A DNA stretch of 50,063 nucleotides from Pseudomonadales bacterium (GTDB lineage Bacteria > Pseudomonadota > Gammaproteobacteria > Pseudomonadales > Ketobacteraceae). The notes beneath the pieces were generated by a model that saw only the letters and a list, made by a program, of their open reading frames with translations, did no database searches and was not told the origin of the DNA. Below, in pieces: positions 44,697-50,063 of the stretch. Within the stretch, counting starts at the first letter, position 1. Every line of letters starts with the position of its first letter. The DNA is taken from positions 1 through 50,063 of the forward strand of contig JAKSAW010000697.1 in assembly GCA_022361455.1 (NCBI GenBank), given 5' to 3'. The position numbers were made by a program, and so were the translations under genes.

Positions 44697-45219
44697 AAAT
44701 TCTAGGTATAGCGGGGCATAGGATCTGTTAATGGGCTATGTTTCATTAAAACGCTGTAAACAAATATTTCGTAATTGTCTCTCTACAGTCTTATGTAGTT
44801 TACATCTGTAAGCTGAAATATCAAGTTAAACAATGGAATGAGCAAAAAGGGGCCTGGTTAACCCAAAATAATTGACAAAAAGCGCCTGTTAGCTCTTGCA
44901 TTGTCAAAAATGAAGCGTAATATAGCGCACAGATGTTAGCTAAAATGCGCAATTATTTATGGATAGGGTGTTTTTAGTCAAGTTTAGGCTCGAATATCCA
45001 TGAAAAACTTGGGAAAGCGTGTTTGATAATTTCAATTTGAGCGAACAAGTGTGCCGACTTTTTAGCTCCTTTAAATATGAAAGTTTAAAAGTGAGTTTTT
45101 TGAGCCTGATTTTGGGATCGAAACTCATTAAGAAACAAAAGGTTAGGTGGTTCGCGCGTTGTTCCGAGCGAATCGCTTGAAGAAAGTGCTTGGGAAATTC
45201 TTGGGATAAGGGAACAACG
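44697..45219. promoter_or_regulatory. 523-bp divergent control region between the TetR repressor and the wax-ester genes
   Basis: No convincing gene lies here. Features: TGTAAAC (44755-44761) and GTTTACA (44798-44804) inverted; ATGTA-GTT-TACAT, a perfect palindrome (44793-44805); near-identical 11-mers ATTGACAAAAA (44871-44881) and ATTGTCAAAAA (44900-44910), the first with a perfect -35 hexamer; TAATAT/TATA-like bases near 44918-44924; AGCGAACAAGTGTGCCG (45040-45056), similar in its core to FabR-type sites; and AGCGA-A-TCGCT (45167-45177). A long leader for the WS/DGAT mRNA is likely. Which elements are used is unknown. Confidence 0.5.
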
Positions 45220-46590
45220 ATGAGGTCCAATTCAGCAACAGCGAGTTATCGCGAACCCATGTCAGTAGTCGATACTGCATGGCTGCGTATGGATTCACCT
45301 GAAAACCTTATGGTGATTAACGGTGTATTCCTATTTGAAGAGCATTATGAGCGCGAGCGGTTGGTAGAACTGCTAGAAGAGCGCTTATTGGCTATTCATC
45401 GATTTCGTATGCGCCCGGTCGCTAACGGTAATCAGTACTTCTGGGAAGAAGTTCGTAAGCTTGATATGGAATATCACGTAGCCGAGACTGATTTACCAGA
45501 AGCGGCCAGTGAAGATGAAGCTTTGCGTAGTTTCGCCAATCAACTGATATCGACAACCTTAGAGGTTGATAGACCTTTATGGCGTTTTTATCGTATTGAT
45601 CGTTTCAAGGAAGGAACGGCGGTTCTATTTCAGATTCATCACAGCTATGCCGATGGTATCGCATTGATGTCGGTTTTGGATGCCATTGCAGATAATTCTG
45701 TGTTGCAAAGCTCTCCGGCTGCACGTGCCAGTGCACCATCAAAAGTAACAGCCACTAACCCTTTATTGAAGAGTCTTCAATCGGCTGTCTTCGGTGTAGG
45801 TTTTGGTCTTGGCTGGTTATATGAGGCAACTAAAGTTCTGTTGCTGCCAGCTGATTCAAAAACCGCCTTTAAAAAACCTTTAACCACACAAAAGCAGGTT
45901 GCTTGGGCGCCTTCTCTGGATGTGGATGAGGTTAAGAAGGTGGGCAAAGCGATGGGGTGTACTATCAACGACGTTCTTCTTGGATGCGTTGCTGGTAGTT
46001 TAAGGAACAACTTGATCGAACAGGGGGATCAGGTTGATGGGGTAAAGGTGCGGGCAACTGTGCCGGTTAATCTTCGTCCTCTTTCTGAGGCAATGAACTT
46101 GGGCAATCAATTTGGCTTGGTTTATTTGGATTTGCCTGTGGGAGAGGCGGATTCTTTAAATCGAGTTAAACAAGTTCGCAAAACCATGTCTAAACTTAAG
46201 AACGGTATTCAGGCTTACATGTCTTATAGCGTGTTGGCGATCTTAGGTTTCTTTCCACTGGCCTTTCAGCGTGCCGCTTTGAATTTTTTTAGTCATAAAG
46301 CGTCTGCCGTGATGACCAATGTACCGGGGCCTACGGAACCGGTGCTAATGAAAGGCTCTAAACTTGCTAAGCCCATGTTCTGGGTGCCTCAATCTGGCGA
46401 AATTGGAATTGGTGTCAGCATTTTAAGCTACAACAACAAGGTTGAGTTTGGATTGATAGCGGATACGGCTTTGGTGAAAGATCCGCAGCAAGTGGTCGAT
46501 GGTTTTATAGAAGAGTACCAACAGCTGCGAAAGCGTGTACTTGAGGGAGGCGCGGTTTCGGCAGATTTGGTTTCTTCTGCACAACATTGA
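45220..46590 (+). CDS. Wax ester synthase / diacylglycerol acyltransferase (WS/DGAT)
   Basis: A 456-residue enzyme from ATG 45220, preceded by AAGGGA; an upstream GTG or ATG-type extension of ten codons is less likely. The catalytic motif HHSYADG is at His140-Gly146, with His141 as the expected catalytic base. The C-terminal half has PVNLRPL and NVPGPTEPV, as in other WS/DGATs. The enzyme joins acyl-CoA to a fatty alcohol (wax ester) or to diacylglycerol (triacylglycerol) at the membrane/lipid droplet surface. The fatty acyl-CoA reductase that can supply the alcohol is encoded 56 nt downstream on the same strand. Confidence 0.96.
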   Translation: MRSNSATASYREPMSVVDTAWLRMDSPENLMVINGVFLFEEHYERERLVELLEERLLAIHRFRMRPVANGNQYFWEEVRKLDMEYHVAETDLPEAASEDEALRSFANQLISTTLEVDRPLWRFYRIDRFKEGTAVLFQIHHSYADGIALMSVLDAIADNSVLQSSPAARASAPSKVTATNPLLKSLQSAVFGVGFGLGWLYEATKVLLLPADSKTAFKKPLTTQKQVAWAPSLDVDEVKKVGKAMGCTINDVLLGCVAGSLRNNLIEQGDQVDGVKVRATVPVNLRPLSEAMNLGNQFGLVYLDLPVGEADSLNRVKQVRKTMSKLKNGIQAYMSYSVLAILGFFPLAFQRAALNFFSHKASAVMTNVPGPTEPVLMKGSKLAKPMFWVPQSGEIGIGVSILSYNNKVEFGLIADTALVKDPQQVVDGFIEEYQQLRKRVLEGGAVSADLVSSAQH

Positions 46591-46646
46591 GTTTTTGTTT
46601 TTTAGCATACTTTTTTGCAAATCTTGGGAATTTATGAGGTAAATGT

Positions 46647-48638
46647 ATGAGCTACTTTGTGACGGGTGCTACGGGTTTTATTGGTCGCTATTTAATGCAA
46701 AATTTGGTGAAGCGAGAAGGCACGATTTACGTTTTAATTCGTGAACAGTCTTTAGATAAGCTTCCTAAATTGCGTGAGGAGTTGGGTGTCGATGAATCCC
46801 GCGTTGTTGGGATTGCTGGAGATCTAACTCAGCCTTGTTTAGGAATTTCAGGCGAAGATATTGCCAAGCTAAAAGGCAGTATTAAGCACTTCTTCCACTT
46901 GGCGGCCATTTACGATTTGTCCGCTGACGAAGAGTCTCAAGTCCAAGCTAATATGGAAGGCACCAAAGGCGCTGTAAAAGCTGCAGAAGCTATGGCTGCA
47001 GGTTGCTTCCATCACACAAGTTCTATTGCTGCTGCTGGCATGTACCGCGGTGTATTCCGCGAAGATATGTTTGAAGAAGCGGAAAATCTAGATGATCCCT
47101 ACTTGCGAACTAAGCATGACTCTGAAGGTTATGTGCGTAAGAAATGTAAAGTGCCTTATCGCATCTATCGACCAGCAATGGTGGTTGGCCATTCAGAAAC
47201 AGGTGAAATGGATAAGATCGATGGACCTTACTATTTCTTCACCATGATTAAAAAGTTGCGTCAGTTATTGCCACCTTGGGCGCCGGTTGTCGGTATTGAG
47301 GGTGGGCGCTTTAACATGGTGCCAGTGGATTATGTTGTTAATGCCATGGATTTCTTGGCCCACAAAGATGACTTGGACGGCCGTTGCTTCCATTTAATCG
47401 ATCAAACTCATTATCAAGTGGGTGAAGTAGTGAACATGTTTGCTCGTGCTGGCCATGCACCGCAAATGACCATGCGTGTGGATACCCGTATGTTTGGCTT
47501 TGTACCTCCGTTTGTGCGCCAAACTTTGTCAACGCTGCCACCTGTTAAGCGCATGATGAATACGGTTCTTAACGACTTGGGTATTCCTCAAGAAGTTATG
47601 AAGTTCACCAAGTACTTTACCAAGTTCGATGACCGTGAAGCACGTGCAGAATTGGAAGGTTCTGGTATCGAATGTCCTAACTTAGAAGATTACGCTTGGA
47701 AGTTATGGGATTACTGGGAACGTAATATGGATCCTGACCTATTTATCGATCGCTCTTTAGAAGGTCGTGTCGGTGAAAAGGTTGTTGTAGTAACGGGTGC
47801 AACTTCCGGTATTGGTAAAGCGACTGCGCTTAAATTGGCCGAGTCTGGAGCTAAGATTGTACTTGCTGCGCGAACAGTAGAAAAACTTGATGAGACCAAA
47901 GCGCAGATTGAAGAGCTGGGTGGGCAAGCTTTTCCTTATAGCGTAGATATTTCAGATATTGCTGACTGTGATCGCTTTGCACAAAAAGTATTGGAAGACT
48001 TTGGTCACGTAGATGTATTAGTGAATAACGCCGGTCGTTCAATCCGTCGTTCTATTAATTTGTCTTATGATCGTTTCCATGATTTTGAGCGTACTATGCA
48101 GTTAAACTATTTTGGTGCTCTGCGCTTAATCATGAATTTCTTGCCTGGGATGGAAGAGCGTAAGTCTGGTCATATTATCAATATTTCTTCTATTGGTACT
48201 TTAACGTTACCAGCCAGATTCAGTGCTTATGTGGCGTCTAAGTCTGCGCTTGATGCATTTTCCCGTTGTGCTGCTTCTGAATATTCAGACTGCAACGTGC
48301 ACTTCACAACGATCAATATGCCTTTGGTTAGAACACCAATGATTGCGCCCACGAAAATTTATGAGCATGTTCCGACCATTAGTCCTGAAGAAGCTGCTGA
48401 AATGGTTTGCGATGCCATTATTCATCGTCAAAAGCGTATCGCTACTAAGCTTGGCGTATTCGGGCAAGTGATTCACGCGCTCACGCCCAAATTTGCTGAA
48501 ATCGTTATTAATACTGGATTCCGAATGTTCCCAGATTCTGCTGCTGCGAAAGGTGATACATCGAAAGAAAAGAGTGCTCCGCAAGTGTCTCCGGAACAAA
48601 TGGCCTTTGCATATTTAATGCGAGGTATTCACTGGTAA
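46647..48638 (+). CDS. Two-domain fatty acyl-CoA reductase (fatty alcohol-forming)
   Basis: A 663-residue protein. The N-terminal extended-SDR domain (1-360) has GATGFIG (7-13) and the catalytic YLRTK (Tyr152, Lys156). The second domain (375-620) is a classical SDR with TGATSGIG (383-390), NNAG and YVASK (Tyr528, Lys532). Length and order match the bifunctional fatty acyl-CoA reductase described in Marinobacter, which converts acyl-CoA by two NADPH steps to fatty alcohol. With the upstream WS/DGAT it forms a complete route from acyl-CoA to wax ester. GAGGTAA precedes the ATG and a strong terminator follows. Confidence 0.95.
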   Translation: MSYFVTGATGFIGRYLMQNLVKREGTIYVLIREQSLDKLPKLREELGVDESRVVGIAGDLTQPCLGISGEDIAKLKGSIKHFFHLAAIYDLSADEESQVQANMEGTKGAVKAAEAMAAGCFHHTSSIAAAGMYRGVFREDMFEEAENLDDPYLRTKHDSEGYVRKKCKVPYRIYRPAMVVGHSETGEMDKIDGPYYFFTMIKKLRQLLPPWAPVVGIEGGRFNMVPVDYVVNAMDFLAHKDDLDGRCFHLIDQTHYQVGEVVNMFARAGHAPQMTMRVDTRMFGFVPPFVRQTLSTLPPVKRMMNTVLNDLGIPQEVMKFTKYFTKFDDREARAELEGSGIECPNLEDYAWKLWDYWERNMDPDLFIDRSLEGRVGEKVVVVTGATSGIGKATALKLAESGAKIVLAARTVEKLDETKAQIEELGGQAFPYSVDISDIADCDRFAQKVLEDFGHVDVLVNNAGRSIRRSINLSYDRFHDFERTMQLNYFGALRLIMNFLPGMEERKSGHIINISSIGTLTLPARFSAYVASKSALDAFSRCAASEYSDCNVHFTTINMPLVRTPMIAPTKIYEHVPTISPEEAAEMVCDAIIHRQKRIATKLGVFGQVIHALTPKFAEIVINTGFRMFPDSAAAKGDTSKEKSAPQVSPEQMAFAYLMRGIHW

Positions 48639-48675
48639 AAAGTGTTGTTGCAACTCTCTCCCGAGAAGAGCATTT

Positions 48676-48706
48676 GGCGCAATTCAGTTGAATTGCGCCT
48701 TTTTTT
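48676..48706 (+). terminator. Intrinsic terminator of the wax-ester operon
   Basis: GGCGCAATTCA and TGAATTGCGCC form a perfect 11-bp stem around a 2-base loop, followed by seven T (48700-48706). It is 38 nt after the reductase stop and ends the WS/DGAT-reductase transcript. Confidence 0.95.
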
Positions 48707-48718
48707 CGAAGAGATTTT

Positions 48719-50063
48719 TTAAGGGGCGGGGGAATAAATTGGGGCATTGTTTAAACGAAAAACGCCATTCTCAACTTTGTAATAGTCGCCATAATTATCT
48801 TTTTGGCTAAAGCTAAGATTTACATTGCCCGCAACCCATTGATCGTTGATTTCTTTGATAGTCACGATGTTGGCAAACTCTTTTAAGCCTTCCAAAGGTT
48901 TACCATTAAACCAGGCTTTGATATCGCTTGATTTCACATGGTACGTGCCAGGGCCATCAAACAGTTTTATTTTTAGATTCAGTTTTAGGTCGCCAGACCG
49001 AGTTTCCAATACTAAGTAATCATTAAATAACGATGTCTGCTTTTTCCAAGTACCGGTGCGTAGTGCTTGAGAAAGTTTCAGCGTTTCAAAGTTATGATTA
49101 AATAAGATATCTGATCGTTCCTGGGCCAGATCATCTGAAGAATAATTTGGCTCTAACTGTTTCTTCTCAGTTTCTAGCGCTGCTACAAATGAGCTTTTGT
49201 CAGAACTGTCTTCATCCTGCGTTGCAATAATTTTTGCTGGTGCGACGGAAGTTGTTTCTGCGGCTGCGATCGCTTCTGCAACGGGAGCCTTGGGTGGCTC
49301 GCTGTTTACGACTAGATCGGTTTGCTCTTCGTTTAGGTAACTTGGAATAACGGCATACGCAACTTGAATACCGTTTTCATAGGAGCAAAGCGCTTGTTCT
49401 TTGGGTTTAAAGCAGGTGCCATCGCCATGTGGTTTACCTTTTTTAAAGGTGCCCTTGTAGCGCAGACCATTATTATAGGTAATAGCGCCAGAACCTGATG
49501 CAACGCCATCTTCAAAAGAACCAACGAAAAGGTTGCCATTGTTGTAGCGTAGTTTACCCATTCCGTGGCGCTTACCATGATCCCATTGGCCATCGTAAAA
49601 ATCGCCGTTGTTATAGGTAAAAGAGCCTTGCCCGTGGGGCAGTCCTAACATGACAGCGCCATCATAGGTACCAGCTTCCTTGAAGCTAAAGGTGCCTAAG
49701 CCATTAGGAGAATCGTTGCGCCAATCGCCTTTGTAGGTGGTGCCATCTGGGTAGGTGAACAAACCTTTGCCATGCTGGTTGCCTTTAACGAAGTCGCCTT
49801 CATAAACGCTGCTATCAACATAGGTCTTTTTACCGTAACCGTGTGGAAGATCGTTTTTCCACTGGCCCTGGTATTGATCCCCATTGGCCCAGCTCATTGA
49901 GCCTTCGCCGTTGCGCTCGCCGTCGCTGAGCTGCCCTTTGTACTGCGAGCCATCGGAATAGTTAATTACCTGAATGGTGGTCGCAAAACTTGCTGATGTT
50001 GCCATCAAACCTGGGGCTGTGAGGGTTAAAAGAGTCGCTGCTTTAAGTAATTTTTTATTTATA
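48719..50063 (-). CDS. Secreted MORN-repeat protein (start beyond the window)
   Basis: The frame is open to the right edge. An ATG at 50005 would cut a signal peptide in half: the codons further out read INKKLLKAATLLTLTAPGLMA, which together with TSASFA make a good Sec signal, so the true start lies just outside. The mature protein has about eight MORN repeats (for example YKGQLSDGERNGEGSM, YEGDFVKGNQHGKGLF, FVGSFEDGVASGSG) covering roughly 200 residues, then a Pro/Ala/Glu linker and a C-terminal beta-rich domain (about 300-425) of unknown type. MORN repeats form elongated beta sheets that bind lipids or proteins. The product is likely periplasmic. Confidence 0.88.
   Translation of the reverse strand, partial: INKKLLKAATLLTLTAPGLMATSASFATTIQVINYSDGSQYKGQLSDGERNGEGSMSWANGDQYQGQWKNDLPHGYGKKTYVDSSVYEGDFVKGNQHGKGLFTYPDGTTYKGDWRNDSPNGLGTFSFKEAGTYDGAVMLGLPHGQGSFTYNNGDFYDGQWDHGKRHGMGKLRYNNGNLFVGSFEDGVASGSGAITYNNGLRYKGTFKKGKPHGDGTCFKPKEQALCSYENGIQVAYAVIPSYLNEEQTDLVVNSEPPKAPVAEAIAAAETTSVAPAKIIATQDEDSSDKSSFVAALETEKKQLEPNYSSDDLAQERSDILFNHNFETLKLSQALRTGTWKKQTSLFNDYLVLETRSGDLKLNLKIKLFDGPGTYHVKSSDIKAWFNGKPLEGLKEFANIVTIKEINDQWVAGNVNLSFSQKDNYGDYYKVENGVFRLNNAPIYSPAP

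Noticed and set aside
44940..45230. 96-codon minus-strand ORF in the wax-ester control region
   Set aside because: Its start lies inside the WS/DGAT gene, the product resembles nothing I know, and no ribosome site or regular codon use supports it.
1..50063. CRISPR array, transposon, prophage or toxin-antitoxin system
   Set aside because: No regularly spaced repeats with spacers, transposase or integrase motifs, phage structural genes or small toxin pairs were found. The only tandem repeat is the 19-bp unit before the cold-shock gene.

Overview
This 50 kb window is a chromosomal segment of a Gram-negative, moderately AT-rich gammaproteobacterium. It looks most like a marine member of the Oceanospirillales/Pseudomonadales (relatives such as Bermanella, Oceanobacter, Oleispira or Marinobacter); this is an inference from gene content and order, not a database match. 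The main evidence is the conserved block rpsU - yqeY - dnaG - rpoD on one strand, next to tsaD, plsY, folB, folK and cca, together with a wax-ester synthase/fatty acyl-CoA reductase pair typical of marine lipid-storing bacteria. I see no rRNA, CRISPR array, insertion sequence, integrase or prophage. One tRNA is present (CAU anticodon, best read as tRNA-Ile2).

Layout. 1-7.1 kb: tail of an FKBP-type prolyl isomerase; a secreted dienelactone-hydrolase-like protein with a secreted cupin; a minus-strand pair made of an SRPBCC-SDR fusion and a carotenoid-isomerase/retinol-saturase-like flavoprotein; a DUF3080-like lipoprotein; and a membrane-anchored strictosidine-synthase-like beta-propeller. 7.1-10.3 kb: a cold-shock protein whose leader carries three tandem 19-bp copies of its ribosome-binding region, a PAS hybrid histidine kinase, and a DUF1569-like Tat-type lipoprotein. 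10.5-15 kb: a lytic transglycosylase with two solute-binding domains, a FapA/DUF342 protein and a CBS-pair protein, read as one operon. 15.2-17.3 kb: an amidase and a TatD-associated-type radical SAM protein, convergent. 17.5-26.8 kb: a signalling cluster with a degenerate-receiver regulator, a 7TMR-DISM hybrid kinase, a NarL-type kinase/regulator pair and, divergently, a MalT-like regulator that lacks the ATPase.

26.9-31.7 kb: a Lon-N-domain protein, a Nudix hydrolase, a TupA-like ATP-grasp protein and two overlapping GT4 glycosyltransferases ending beside the tRNA. 31.7-41.7 kb: housekeeping genes (tRNA, rpoD, dnaG, yqeY-type, rpsU, tsaD, plsY, folB, folK, pteridine reductase, cca). 41.7-43 kb: a short leader ORF with a strong intrinsic terminator in front of an EamA transporter, which resembles an attenuator. 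43.1-48.7 kb: an HDOD protein, a FabR/DesT-like TetR repressor and, divergently, WS/DGAT plus a two-domain fatty acyl-CoA reductase, together sufficient to make wax esters from acyl-CoA. 48.7 kb to the end: a secreted MORN-repeat protein whose start lies beyond the window.

The most interesting parts are the compact wax-ester locus with its long divergent control region, the possible attenuator before the EamA transporter, the signalling cluster with two degenerate regulators, the triplicated Shine-Dalgarno leader of the cold-shock gene, and a plsY whose conserved first membrane helix seems to require a CTG start. All functions are read from sequence motifs; no searches were run.
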